Part shown: positions 43,904 to 52,906 of the stretch, piece by piece
Numbering within the stretch: position 1 is the first letter of the stretch
Layout: each line of letters opens with the position of its first letter
DNA from: JACRPI01 sp964385055
GTDB taxonomy: Archaea > Nanobdellota > Nanobdellia > Woesearchaeales > DSVV01
DNA length: 64,000 nt
Assembly (NCBI GenBank): GCA_964385055.1
Contig: CAYLMH010000002.1
Location: 8,039 to 72,038 of the forward strand
Reading direction: 5' to 3'
Position numbers and translations under genes: made by a program
Notes under the pieces: generated by a model
Seen by the model: the letters and a program-made list of their open reading frames with translations, nothing else
What the model was told of the DNA's origin: nothing
Databases searched by the model: none

Positions 43904-45016
43904 ATGGACACGTTTTATCATCTTTGCGAAGGATTTCGTATGCTGCAACGCAGGATTTCTATTGCAAGGAACGGAACAAAAAAATATACAGGAAATTCTG
44001 AAAAAATATGCAACCAGATTGTCAAAGATTGTTGGAACGGAACATTTTTCCAAGTGAGCACAGGACACTTTTCTTTGTTTTATATGCGCGACTTCGGGAT
44101 GTGCGTTGAAGCGCTTCTCAAGCTTGGCTACAAAAAAGAAGTGGAGAAGACATTGCAATTCGCGCTCTGCGTGTATAGTAGAGAAAACAGAGTGACGACG
44201 ACCATTACAAAGAATGGAAACGCGTTTGACGTCTTTTCCTACGCGCCAGATAGTCTTGCGTTCTTGCTGTATAGTCTTCGCGTTTCCAAGAACAAAGAGC
44301 TTGTTGCAATTTATCGTCCTTTTTTAGAACTGCAGATTTCGCATTTTTACAACACTGTTTTTGACGAGAAAACTGGGCTTGTGCAGAAAGGAAGAAATTT
44401 CTCTTCCATTAAAGACCACGCGAAGCGAGAAATAACGTGCTATGATTCCTGCTGTGTCGCTGTTGTCGCGCGAGAGGCCACTGCGCTTGGTTTAAAGAAT
44501 CCATTCGCAGAAAATGGTTTTTCTTCTCAAAAAATACAGGAAAAAATAAAGAAGGTCTTTTGGACTGGCGATTATTTTGTAGAGTCATGTGATTCAGCTA
44601 TAGCAAGTGGTGACGCGAATACATTCCCTTATTGGTTTGGTATTTTTACTGACAAAAAAATGATTCAGAAATCAATCGCAGTGATTCAGAAGGCAAAACT
44701 GGATCAGCCATTTCCTCTCAAATATACTTCTTTTGTGCCATCAAATTTCTTCTTTCCATTGAAACTTGTCGCGCCTAATTATGAAGGAAACAGTATTTGG
44801 ATGCATCTTGGTTTATGCTATTTAGATGTTGTCGCTTCTGTTGATAAAAAGCTGGCGAAAAAATACCTTGCTTTATATGCGGAGCAGGTTGAAGAGCAGC
44901 AGAATTTTCTTGAACTTTTTTCTTCAAACGGTTGTGTCTACAAAACGCTTTTTTATCACGCAGATGAAGGAATGGTTTGGGCAGGGAAATTGCTCGCAGT
45001 AAAACAAACTTTATAA
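43904..45016 (+). CDS. (alpha/alpha)6-barrel glycoside hydrolase-like protein
   Basis: A 370-residue soluble protein with repeated helical hairpins and motifs seen in six-hairpin glycosidases (GH15/GH37/GH133-like): FYMRDFGMCVEALLKLG resembles the first catalytic-side helix, YAPDSLAFLLYSL a later one, and YEGNSIWMHLGLCYL a C-terminal one where a catalytic acid is usual in relatives. A debranching or trehalase-type activity is possible but no catalytic pair can be named with confidence. TATA-like TTTTTATAGG about 25 bases before ATG 43904. Confidence 0.5.
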   Translation: MDTFYHLCEGFRMLQRRISIARNGTKKYTGNSEKICNQIVKDCWNGTFFQVSTGHFSLFYMRDFGMCVEALLKLGYKKEVEKTLQFALCVYSRENRVTTTITKNGNAFDVFSYAPDSLAFLLYSLRVSKNKELVAIYRPFLELQISHFYNTVFDEKTGLVQKGRNFSSIKDHAKREITCYDSCCVAVVAREATALGLKNPFAENGFSSQKIQEKIKKVFWTGDYFVESCDSAIASGDANTFPYWFGIFTDKKMIQKSIAVIQKAKLDQPFPLKYTSFVPSNFFFPLKLVAPNYEGNSIWMHLGLCYLDVVASVDKKLAKKYLALYAEQVEEQQNFLELFSSNGCVYKTLFYHADEGMVWAGKLLAVKQTL

Positions 45017-45039
45017 AAACAGATTCTTAAAAATATCAT

Positions 45040-45876
45040 ATGACTCAAGATGTACGTTGGCGACTTCTTCCTTTCCGGACTGATGACCCTTATACTTGTA
45101 TGGCTATTGACAAAACTATTGCAGAATCTGTCGCAGCAGGAGGACCTCCTACTCTACGGTTTTATCGTTGGAGTGGCAATGGCGCAGTGAGTTATGGAGT
45201 TTCTCAAGCTGTTAGTGATTTTGACACTACTTATTGCGATGAGAACAAGATTGGTTACGTTCGCAGATTCACCGGTGGACGAGTCATGTATCATGGACCA
45301 CAGGATTTGACATACGCAATGGCTGCTCCACTTTCTCTTTATCCTTCTCGGCTTCCTCTCACCAGTGATACTTCTCGTTGGATTATGCAATTTCTTGAAA
45401 AAGTAGGGCTTCAAAATGTTCAATATACGGGAAACTCTTCTATACTCACCAATGCCAAGAAAGTATCGGGAAGTTCTCCTCACTACGAACAAAGAAAAGC
45501 TGTTTTCCAACATGGTTCTGTATTTGTTGGTACTCCTTACTCTGCTCTCGCGGAGATCTTTCGCCTTCCTGAAGAATTAGTTCGAGAACGAATTACTACT
45601 GTTTCCGAACATTCTGCTTTATCTCTTGATATTCTTCTTGCGGAGTTTCAGTATGTATTTTTATCACAACTTCCTCATGATGTTGGTGTACTTACTTCTG
45701 CTGAGGAACAGCGAGTTGAAGAACTGAAACGAGAATATGCTTCAAAAGCATGGATGGAAGCTGGAACTCTTCCTATGGGGATTTGTACTGTTAATTGGGG
45801 AATATATCCTGAGCTTGAAGGACAACTGCCTGCTGATTTGCGTGCACGGCTCGTTAATAAGCCAAGTGAACAGTAA
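45040..45876 (+). CDS. lplA: Lipoate-protein ligase A, catalytic domain
   Basis: The 278 residues carry the lipoate ligase pattern: the RRFTGGRVMYHGPQDLTY segment that binds lipoyl-AMP, and NSSILTNAKKVSGSS with the catalytic Lys (AKKVSG), followed by AVFQHGSVFV. The fold is shared with biotin ligase and LipB. The usual C-terminal accessory domain is missing and is encoded separately by the next gene, as in the Thermoplasma LplA-LplB pair. It attaches scavenged lipoate to E2 or GcvH proteins. The target is not in this window. Confidence 0.85.
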   Translation: MTQDVRWRLLPFRTDDPYTCMAIDKTIAESVAAGGPPTLRFYRWSGNGAVSYGVSQAVSDFDTTYCDENKIGYVRRFTGGRVMYHGPQDLTYAMAAPLSLYPSRLPLTSDTSRWIMQFLEKVGLQNVQYTGNSSILTNAKKVSGSSPHYEQRKAVFQHGSVFVGTPYSALAEIFRLPEELVRERITTVSEHSALSLDILLAEFQYVFLSQLPHDVGVLTSAEEQRVEELKREYASKAWMEAGTLPMGICTVNWGIYPELEGQLPADLRARLVNKPSEQ

Positions 45877-45907
45877 TCTTTTTAAAAGCATTGCAAAGAC
45901 AAAGTGT

Positions 45908-46192
45908 ATGAAGAAAAAAGAAACAATTCTTTTACAATCCGCTGGTAAACTTCATATTGTCGCAACCTTTGATGATGTCATTACTTCAGTTTCTTTTTCA
46001 GGAGATTTTGCTTTCTCTCCATCAGAAGCGCAGGGTCATCTTGAACAGTTATTACGCTATCAACCTCTGGATAAAGAACTCCTTACATATATGATTGATT
46101 CTTTTATCAAGCAGAATGATGTTTCTCTTCAAGGGATTACTGTTTCTGAGCTGGTTGAAGGTCTCTTCGCATGCAGTAAAGTAAACTATTAA
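45908..46192 (+). CDS. Lipoate-protein ligase accessory subunit (LplB-like)
   Basis: A 94-residue protein resembling the C-terminal accessory domain of lipoate ligases: a beta-strand start (KLHIVATFDDVITSVSFSGDFAFSPSEA) followed by helices (LEQLLRYQPLDKELLTYMID) and a final short helix-turn (GITVSELVEGLF). In Thermoplasma acidophilum a separate LplB with this layout is needed with LplA for lipoate activation. Adjacent position 31 bases after lplA supports this. ATG 45908 follows a TATA-like TTTTTAAAAG by about 25 bases, so it also has its own promoter. Confidence 0.7.
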   Translation: MKKKETILLQSAGKLHIVATFDDVITSVSFSGDFAFSPSEAQGHLEQLLRYQPLDKELLTYMIDSFIKQNDVSLQGITVSELVEGLFACSKVNY

Positions 46193-46216
46193 TAGTTCTC
46201 TCTCATCCTCCTTCTC

Positions 46217-46999
46217 ATGCGTCAAAAAATATGCAAAAGCGTTGATGGGATTGATCTGTACTATATCATCAATCACATAAACAGCGCTCCATTTCTTGTG
46301 TTTATTCATGGCGCAGGAAGCAACCATACGGTCTACAAACCATTTTTTTCTGCGTTTGAAAAAAGAAATTTTATTGCGCTTGATATTCGCAATCATGGAA
46401 AAAGCGGACGAACATCTCTTGAAGCGGTCACTATCAGAAATATCGCAAAAGATATTACTTCTATTCTTGCTGCGGAGCATATTCATGATGTCATTCTGAT
46501 TGGAAATAGTCTTGGCGCATCTGTTGCGTTGGAATTTTACAAAAATAATCGTAAGAAAGTGCATAAAATGGTTTTGTTCACCCTCTTCTCGAGAAGATAT
46601 ATTCGCTATTCTCCATTTCTCAATGCCTTGGCTATTGGTGCATCTATTCTTGTTCGACCTTTTTCTGGCTGGCGTCGCTTGAAATTTCAGGATTATCACA
46701 AATATCAAAAGAGGCCAATCTGGTTTTATCCTTATTTAGACATTCGTGGCACTCCGTTTGGCACTGTGATGAAACTTGTTCGTGAGCTTTTTGCAACTCC
46801 TGTGTATTTGAACACTGTTACTGTCCCCACGCAGATTTTCTTGTCTGCTGCGGATTGGAGCACAAAAAATGATTTAATCAAAAGCGACTGCAAAACAAAC
46901 GCATTCCTGACTGTTATGGAAATGGACGCAAATCATGTGGTGCTCACTCGTGAACACGAAGACGTTTTGAAGAAGGTTTCTACTTTTTTATCTGATTAA
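46217..46999 (+). CDS. Alpha/beta hydrolase
   Basis: A 260-residue alpha/beta-hydrolase-fold protein: oxyanion strand FLVFIHGAGSNHTVY, the DIRNHGKS loop, nucleophile elbow IGNSLGAS with Ser near residue 97, an acid in the later strand (LSAADWS), and the catalytic His in DANHVVLTREH. It lacks a signal peptide. Substrates could be esters or lactones; the motif set does not decide. It follows lplB by 24 bases and ends 34 bases from a convergent SDR gene. Confidence 0.85.
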   Translation: MRQKICKSVDGIDLYYIINHINSAPFLVFIHGAGSNHTVYKPFFSAFEKRNFIALDIRNHGKSGRTSLEAVTIRNIAKDITSILAAEHIHDVILIGNSLGASVALEFYKNNRKKVHKMVLFTLFSRRYIRYSPFLNALAIGASILVRPFSGWRRLKFQDYHKYQKRPIWFYPYLDIRGTPFGTVMKLVRELFATPVYLNTVTVPTQIFLSAADWSTKNDLIKSDCKTNAFLTVMEMDANHVVLTREHEDVLKKVSTFLSD

Positions 47000-47033
47000 C
47001 TATTGTTTCTTTTGTGTTTCTTTCTGTTCTAGA

Positions 47034-47828
47034 TTATTCTCTTTTTTCTCGTCCGCTTTGCACGGATCGAATTATCTTCGCAAGCACTGTTCTTGGAAGA
47101 AGCCATCCTAAGCGCGCGATAATTTTGTTCTTTATTCCAGGAATTGCGATGACAGGTTTTCCTTTCTGGATGACTTGAAAGCCGTACGCAGCGACATCTT
47201 CTGCTGTTTGCATTCGCTCTTCATTCTCTGCTTTTTCTGTGAATCCTGCCGCGTCTTGAAATCCTGTTTTTGTCATGCCCGGGCAAAGCGCGATGACTTT
47301 TACTCCTGTTCCTTCAAGATCATTCGCAAGCGCTTCTGACAACGAGAGAACATACGCTTTTGTCGCATAATACACACTCATCAATGGACCTGGTAGAAAC
47401 GCAGCGACTGAGGAAACATTCATAATTGTTCCTGCTTTTCTCTGAATCATATCCTGACCAAAGAGTTTTGCGAGCGCAGTCAATGCAGTAATATTGACTT
47501 GAATCATCTCTGCTTCTTTTTCCCAGCTTGTTTTGTAGAATGAGCCATATTCGCCAAATCCTGCGTTGTTAATCAGAATGTCTACTTGCAAGTTTTCTTT
47601 TTTTATTTCATTGTAGATCTCTTCTGGCGCTTTTGGGTTGCTTAGATCCTTTATGATTATTTTTACTTGTGCGCTTGATTGCTCTTCACATTTCTTCTTG
47701 ATGATATTGAGTTCTTTTTCTCTTCGCGCGACAAGAATAAGATTGTATTTGTTTTTTGCGAAAATTTCCGCGAACGCCGCGCCAATGCCACTTGACGCAC
47801 CTGTAATGAGGGCTGTTTTTGTTTGCAT
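47034..47828 (-). CDS. Short-chain dehydrogenase/reductase
   Basis: A classical SDR of 264 residues from the ATG at 47828: cofactor motif TGASSGIG near the N-terminus, NNAGFGEYG, the Ser in MNVSSVAAF, and YYATKAYVLSLSE with the catalytic Tyr and Lys. The basic residues after the second strand (VARREKE) favour NADP(H). The ending (LGWLLPRTVLAKI) resembles the DltE/YqjQ branch, which has a weakly membrane-associated C-terminus. I take ATG 47828 because a TATA box (CATATAAACC on the minus strand) lies about 25 bases upstream. Substrate unknown. Confidence 0.9.
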   Translation of the reverse strand: MQTKTALITGASSGIGAAFAEIFAKNKYNLILVARREKELNIIKKKCEEQSSAQVKIIIKDLSNPKAPEEIYNEIKKENLQVDILINNAGFGEYGSFYKTSWEKEAEMIQVNITALTALAKLFGQDMIQRKAGTIMNVSSVAAFLPGPLMSVYYATKAYVLSLSEALANDLEGTGVKVIALCPGMTKTGFQDAAGFTEKAENEERMQTAEDVAAYGFQVIQKGKPVIAIPGIKNKIIARLGWLLPRTVLAKIIRSVQSGREKRE

Positions 47829-47884
47829 GTGGTTGAGATTATTATATGGTTTATATGTTTTCTTTACGTTTTTCATTTTAAAAT

Positions 47885-48024
47885 ACTGAAGTTTTCCACT
47901 GGTGTGAGCGAAGCAACACCAGTGGTACGAAAATTACGATCGTGGAAAACTTTAGTAGTCCTAGCGACCGACCCGAGCGAAGCGAGCATGCCATCCGGTC
48001 TCTGACCGGTGGTGGTCGGTCGCT
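47885..48024. repeat. Two large hairpins with shared GAGCGAAGC loops
   Basis: ACTGAAGTTTTCCAC (47885-47899) pairs with 47942-47956 (15 bp, one G-T). Within the same stretch, CACTGGTGT (47897-47905) pairs with 47916-47924. A second hairpin pairs AGCGACCGACC (47963-47973) with 48014-48024, with an inner CCGGTC/GACCGG. Both carry GAGCGAAGC (47906 and 47975). The region is GC-rich compared with its surroundings and has no gene. Confidence 0.55.
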
Positions 48025-48046
48025 GTTGACAACAAATAATAAATGG

Positions 48047-48169
48047 ATGAATTGTGAAGTAGGTCTTGCTGATGCGTGTTCAGGTTACTATGCGTTGGAT
48101 GTATTTCTTGTCGCATTTAACAGAAACTTAGTTAAATGTACACAATTCTCTTTGGGGAATGGACTATAA
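48047..48169 (+). CDS. Possible 40-residue small protein (MNCE type)
   Basis: ATG 48047 opens a 40-codon frame (MNCEVGLADACSGYYALDVF and onward) whose start region repeats that at 39158. It overlaps the start of the PQ-loop-like gene by 11 bases, so it could act as an upstream coupled peptide. Coding nature is unproven. Confidence 0.3.
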   Translation: MNCEVGLADACSGYYALDVFLVAFNRNLVKCTQFSLGNGL

Positions 48170-48734
48170 AATAGTATTTGGGATTCTTGCGGGAATTGTT
48201 GGAGGCATTGGTTATATTCCGTACATTCGTAGTATGCTTTCAGGAACAACAAAACCGCACGCGTTCTCCTGGCTCATCTGGTCTGTTATTGCGGCAATCA
48301 CGTTTGCTGCGCAAATTACTGGAGGGGCAGGTCCAGGGGCATGGTTGAGTGGTTTCTATACATTTACTTGTCTTTTTGTTTTCCTTTTTGCCTTAAGAAA
48401 GGGAGAAAGAAATATTGTATTTTTGGATTGGCTGAGCTTGTTTGGCGCTGCTCTCTCTCTTTTATTTTGGTATCTGACCAATAGTCCACTCCTTACTGTA
48501 TTTATTATTACGTTGATTGATTGTATTGGCTACGTCCCGACGCTTCGAAAATCTTATATTGCGCCACAGGAAGAGAATCCAAGTCTTTACTTCTTAAGTG
48601 GTCTCTCTTATCTCATTGCATTGTTTGCTATGAACACGTATTCTCTTATTACCATCTTAAACCCTTCTGTTCTTGTTATCGCGAATCTTGCTTTTACTTT
48701 TTTTCTTGTTTGGAGACGGAAGGTTGTTGCTTAA
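48159..48734 (+). CDS. PQ-loop/SWEET-like membrane protein
   Basis: A 191-residue protein with six or seven TM helices in two similar halves: GIVGGIGYIPYIRSMLSGTTKPHAFSWLIW and LIDCIGYVPTLRKSYIAPQEENPSLYFLSG. The repeated GYxP followed by a short polar loop is the pattern of PQ-loop and semiSWEET/SWEET families, which move sugars or amino acids. Archaeal members are rarely studied. ATG 48159 (GGGGAATGG) lacks a clear TATA box, so expression may depend on the upstream element at 48035. Confidence 0.6.
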   Translation: MDYKIVFGILAGIVGGIGYIPYIRSMLSGTTKPHAFSWLIWSVIAAITFAAQITGGAGPGAWLSGFYTFTCLFVFLFALRKGERNIVFLDWLSLFGAALSLLFWYLTNSPLLTVFIITLIDCIGYVPTLRKSYIAPQEENPSLYFLSGLSYLIALFAMNTYSLITILNPSVLVIANLAFTFFLVWRRKVVA

Positions 48735-48803
48735 TGCGTTTTACTCAAAACCTTTAATCTCTTAATAATAACCTTTTTATAGCGTAGCGCTTGTGATTTT
48801 TCT

Positions 48804-49673
48804 ATGACTATTTCTGTTCTCGCAAAAGAGGTTCCACAACCAAAAAAATTGACGTTTGCGCGTATTCAAAGTCCAAGCAGTATCAACACCCACAAACAAT
48901 GTCCACGCAAATATTATTATTCCTACATTGAAAAAATTCCAGGGAAACCAAGCATTCATTTGACTCGTGGAAAAGTGGTGCATTCTGTTCTTGAACATTT
49001 TTTTAAAATTGATATTTCGAAATTACCTGAAGAAAATTTCATGTTTGTTTTGAAGGTTTTTATCAACGACATGCTCGAGCAATATTGGAACAAATCTGCA
49101 ACTGAACTGAACTCGCTTGGGTTGACGCGACCGCAGCTTGATTTTTATCACATCGAAACAAAAGACATGGTCAACAACTGGTACGCGAATTTTTTGCGAA
49201 AGCTTGCTGTAGAAATGAAAGACCATCCAGTTCTCCATTCCTTCAAGCGGTTAACTCCTCGAGCAGAAGTGGAATATAAGTCTCCAACGTATGGGGTGCG
49301 CGGATTTATTGACGCAATCCACGAAAAAGATGGGCGCGTTGTGCTCATGGATTACAAGACTTCTAAATCCGCAAAAGTCTCTCCTGAGTATAGGTTACAG
49401 CTTGCGCTCTATGCTTTGATGTATCATGAAACACACGCGCGCTTGCCAGATAAAGTTGGCATTGATTTCTTGAAATTTGGCGAACAACATCTTGATGTTG
49501 ATGAAGAATTAGTTAATCTCGCGAAATTTGAGTCTGAGTTGATTCACATTAACACTGCAACGACACGAAAAGAAGATTATCCTATGAAACCCGGCCCTCT
49601 CTGTAAATATAGCTCAGGGCAGTGCGATTATTACACTCAGTGTTTTGGAAATGCAAGAAGTCAGTATGGGTAA
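48804..49673 (+). CDS. RecB/Cas4-family PD-(D/E)XK nuclease with predicted Fe-S cluster
   Basis: A 289-residue protein with the RecB-like nuclease core: His60 (GKVVHSVLEHFF), Asp170 (RGFIDAIHE), and Asp183-Tyr-Lys185 (VVLMDYKTS), then QLALYALMYHE. Four Cys are placed to hold a 4Fe-4S cluster as in Cas4 and AddB: Cys33 (THKQCPRKY) near the N-terminus and three in the C-terminal PLCKYSSGQCDYYTQC. Such enzymes are 5' or 3' exonucleases in DNA repair or spacer processing. No CRISPR array or cas gene is near, so a repair role is more likely. TATA-like CTTTTTATAG is 25 bases upstream. Confidence 0.8.
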   Translation: MTISVLAKEVPQPKKLTFARIQSPSSINTHKQCPRKYYYSYIEKIPGKPSIHLTRGKVVHSVLEHFFKIDISKLPEENFMFVLKVFINDMLEQYWNKSATELNSLGLTRPQLDFYHIETKDMVNNWYANFLRKLAVEMKDHPVLHSFKRLTPRAEVEYKSPTYGVRGFIDAIHEKDGRVVLMDYKTSKSAKVSPEYRLQLALYALMYHETHARLPDKVGIDFLKFGEQHLDVDEELVNLAKFESELIHINTATTRKEDYPMKPGPLCKYSSGQCDYYTQCFGNARSQYG

Positions 49674-49787
49674 TTTCTTCTTTTCTTTGTCTTTTTGTTC
49701 TTTTTAATATACTAATCCCTATACTAGTATCCTTAACAATGCATAAAACAATAACTATAAAAGCAAGATACATATTTTTTCAGAATC

Positions 49788-52691
49788 ATGCCCAATCCAA
49801 CTGAACCTACTACAAAAGCAGTTGCATCTGAACGAGAATTCAAATATTATCCAGATGATTTTGGTAAGTTGCCTGCCCACGTTGAACATTTTAATCTTTT
49901 CTTTGATGTTTTCGATGATCATTCTGTTGTTTCCAGCGATATGACTATGACCGTGGTCGCTGATTCCTTGCACACATTTGTTCTTGACGCAAAAAATCTT
50001 GAAGTTCTTGAGGTTGCTCTTTACGATACAGTAAAAGGAAAAGGCGCTCATCAGAAATCTGTTGGCAAAAAAGCTCTTTATTATCATTATGATAAAGAAG
50101 TAGATAAACTTCATGTGACGCTTCCTGAACCGCTCAAGAAAAGAACTGCTTTTACTCTTTTTACTAAAACAATTACTACGCCAACGAAAAATGTTCTTGA
50201 AGGATTATATTACGACGAAACTCCTGAAGGTTGTCCTCCCACGCAAATCACGCAATGTCAACAGTGGGGATTTCAGCGTCTTGTTCCGTGCTTCGATGAT
50301 ATGACTGCGAAATGCACATACACCACAACTATTGTCGCTGATTCGCGCTACACAAATGTTATTTCTAACGGCGATGTCGCTCCTGAATATCATTCCAAAG
50401 AAGGAGTTGTTCAGCGAAAAGATGTTGGGCATGGAAGAAGCATGCTTTGCTATTATAATCATACGACGCCAATGGCACCATACTTATTTTTTTTAGGTGT
50501 TGGAACCTACTCGACATTCAAAAAAGAATTCGAATATCCTCATGGCAAAACGTTCATGATCGAGCTTCTTACTCCTCTCAATGCGGATGGAGAAGCTGCG
50601 CAGCACGCGCTTGAGATTCTCAGTCATGGTATTATGTGGATTTATCTCCATACCGGCGCACACAAATATGACGCAGAAGATGTCAAGAAAAAAATATGGG
50701 AACTTGTCAAAAAACGCGATTTGTTGAAGAATACGAAAGGCAAAGAGAAAGAACTTGCAGCTGTTCGCAGCGAATTAAAAGAACTGGTCAAGCTGTTGAA
50801 ACTAGGTTATGTCTATACTGGAGAAGTGTATCGAGAAATTGGCATGCAGAACTCGAATTTTGGTGGTATGGAGAACGTGGGCAACACGACCATTGTGACC
50901 AACAGAATCATGCCTTTCAAACAAATCAGCGATGATAGCTTTGAATACATGCTCGACGTGAAATGTCATGAATTTTATCACAATTTGAATGGCAGCGAAG
51001 TGACTGGTGTTGATCCTTTTGTTCTTTGGCTCAATGAAGCAGTCACTGTGCATATTGAAACAGAATATAATGCTTCTATTATGGGCGATGCGTATAATAG
51101 AATTACCCGTGTCATGAGTTTACACGCGCCGATGTTTGGAACATTCGCAGAGGATTCCAGTCCAGCGGCAATGCCGATCATTCCTCAGGGCTTCAATACT
51201 CCTGATGAACTTATTACTGGCATGACGTATGTCAAAGCGCCTGAGTTTGTCAAGATGATCGAGATGCTCATGGGCAAAGAAAAATTTGTTCAGGCGCTTG
51301 CGTTGTACCATAAACGATTCAAGCATGGCAACGCGAACACGAACGATTGGCTTGCTGCGATGGAAGAAGTTTCTGGCATGCAGTTTCAAGAGATGGCGCG
51401 CGGTTGGTTATATAGAACAGGATTCCCTCGTCTTTTTGTTACAAGTTCATATGCATCAGGGAAGCTGACGCTTACTGTTGAGCAGAAAGGATTTGACGAA
51501 AAAGGACCTTGGCAATTTCCTTTTGTTTTTTGTCCTGTAGACGCACAGGGAAAAGATATGCTTTCCACGCAAATTTATTGGGTGAAAAAAGCGAAAGAAA
51601 CAATTTCTGTTTCTCTTGCTGAAAAGCCAGCGTATGTTTCTGTTAATAGAAATCACACGCTTTATGGAACTGTTTCTTTTGAACAATCTGATGAGCAGCG
51701 AAGCTTTCAGGCATTGACTGATCGTGATGTGGTGAACAGATACATGGCGTTTTCTGAAATCCTTGATTATGAGAAGGTCAAACTGGTGAAAGATATCAGT
51801 GCTCCTGTTTCAGAACAGTTTTTGTCTCTTTATGGTAAAATTCTTATTGACTCTTCTTTGACCCCTGAAGTGAAAGCGCAGTTTCTTGCGATTACGGAAT
51901 CTGTTCGTGATGAGTCTGTGAATCACAAGTATAAAGAGATTTACGCAGCGAAGGAAAAGTTGCGGAAGGCAGTCGCTGTTCGCTACAAAAAAGAACTCGT
52001 TCGCTTGTATGAAAAATTGACTGCTGAGAAGTTTGTGGGGACATATATTGAACAGCAACTTGCAGGCATGAAAAACAGAGATCTAAAATTACTTTGTCTT
52101 GGCGTACTTGCATCCTTTGACAACGAAGAAGTTTGGAAGATGATGAAGGATCTTTTGAAGACCGCTTCCAATGCCACTGATAAAAACGCCGCGATGAGTT
52201 TGTATATTAATTCTCACGCTCCTGACAAACATAAAGTCTTGATGGATTTTAAGAAAGAAGCAGAGCAGCATCTGGTGAGCTGGGAAAATTTCCTTCGCAT
52301 TGTGGGAAGCAACAATAGTACAGATTCTGTTACGCTTATCAAAGAAATTGAAAAAGATAAAAAATTCCGTATTGAACAATCCAATGATCAGCGTGGATTG
52401 TATTTATCTTTCGCGGCGAATCGGAAGAAGTCGCTCTTTGATGATTTGGATTATTTTGTTTCCATTATTATTTGCATTTCCAAATTAAATGAGTATACAG
52501 GGTTTCATTTCCTTTCTGCGTTTACGGATCTCGAGAAAATGGATTTATCTAATCAGGTTCGTTTGGTTGACGCGCTTTATGCTGTTCGTAAGGAATTGAA
52601 CAAGAAAGATCATCCAAGTGTGTATAATAATATTGATCGAATTCTGAAAGGATGTCCGAAGGCAGTGAAGGCGTGGAAGGAGAAGAAGTAG
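49788..52691 (+). CDS. pepN: M1 family aminopeptidase (aminopeptidase N-like)
   Basis: A 967-residue zinc aminopeptidase with GGMENVGN (exopeptidase motif) and HEFYH at 394-398, with Glu417 (WLNEAV) exactly 18 residues after, the HEXXH-X18-E of M1 gluzincins. The N-terminal beta domain begins near residue 20 (HVEHFNLFFDVFDD), and the C-terminal half is the helical domain of the family. It trims N-terminal residues from peptides. A highly charged insert between GxMEN and the barrel (KKRDLLKNTKGKEKELAAV) is unusual. TATA-like ACTATAAAAG about 25 bases before ATG 49788. Confidence 0.93.
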   Translation: MPNPTEPTTKAVASEREFKYYPDDFGKLPAHVEHFNLFFDVFDDHSVVSSDMTMTVVADSLHTFVLDAKNLEVLEVALYDTVKGKGAHQKSVGKKALYYHYDKEVDKLHVTLPEPLKKRTAFTLFTKTITTPTKNVLEGLYYDETPEGCPPTQITQCQQWGFQRLVPCFDDMTAKCTYTTTIVADSRYTNVISNGDVAPEYHSKEGVVQRKDVGHGRSMLCYYNHTTPMAPYLFFLGVGTYSTFKKEFEYPHGKTFMIELLTPLNADGEAAQHALEILSHGIMWIYLHTGAHKYDAEDVKKKIWELVKKRDLLKNTKGKEKELAAVRSELKELVKLLKLGYVYTGEVYREIGMQNSNFGGMENVGNTTIVTNRIMPFKQISDDSFEYMLDVKCHEFYHNLNGSEVTGVDPFVLWLNEAVTVHIETEYNASIMGDAYNRITRVMSLHAPMFGTFAEDSSPAAMPIIPQGFNTPDELITGMTYVKAPEFVKMIEMLMGKEKFVQALALYHKRFKHGNANTNDWLAAMEEVSGMQFQEMARGWLYRTGFPRLFVTSSYASGKLTLTVEQKGFDEKGPWQFPFVFCPVDAQGKDMLSTQIYWVKKAKETISVSLAEKPAYVSVNRNHTLYGTVSFEQSDEQRSFQALTDRDVVNRYMAFSEILDYEKVKLVKDISAPVSEQFLSLYGKILIDSSLTPEVKAQFLAITESVRDESVNHKYKEIYAAKEKLRKAVAVRYKKELVRLYEKLTAEKFVGTYIEQQLAGMKNRDLKLLCLGVLASFDNEEVWKMMKDLLKTASNATDKNAAMSLYINSHAPDKHKVLMDFKKEAEQHLVSWENFLRIVGSNNSTDSVTLIKEIEKDKKFRIEQSNDQRGLYLSFAANRKKSLFDDLDYFVSIIICISKLNEYTGFHFLSAFTDLEKMDLSNQVRLVDALYAVRKELNKKDHPSVYNNIDRILKGCPKAVKAWKEKK

Positions 52692-52705
52692 AGTTTTTAG
52701 AACAT

Positions 52706-52906
52706 TTATTCTGTTATTGTTTCTTCACATTCCTTAAATTCGCAATTATTCATCGGATCTCTGCCGACAAAAGAACCATCAGGGCATTCATACACATCTG
52801 CTGTGCAGACGATTTGCTCTAATTCTTCTTTGGTAAACTCTGTTTGAGAACATGATGTTATTAACAGTAAACTCAACAGCGCAATTATGATAAACATTTG
52901 TTTCAT
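52706..52906 (-). CDS. Small Cys-rich lipoprotein
   Basis: A 66-residue protein with a lipoprotein signal (MKQMFIIIALLSLLLITSC, Cys19) and a short mature part holding CPDGSFVGRDPMNNCEFKEC, a pattern of paired Cys with DG and NN that recurs in secreted archaeal proteins and is Kazal-like. It is probably disulfide-linked and surface-exposed. It is convergent with the aminopeptidase gene. Confidence 0.6.
   Translation of the reverse strand: MKQMFIIIALLSLLLITSCSQTEFTKEELEQIVCTADVYECPDGSFVGRDPMNNCEFKECEETITE

Noticed and set aside
47942..48046. Longer version of the small frame before the PQ-loop gene
   Set aside because: The upstream part lies in the GC-rich double hairpin and has no counterpart in the matching copy at 39158.
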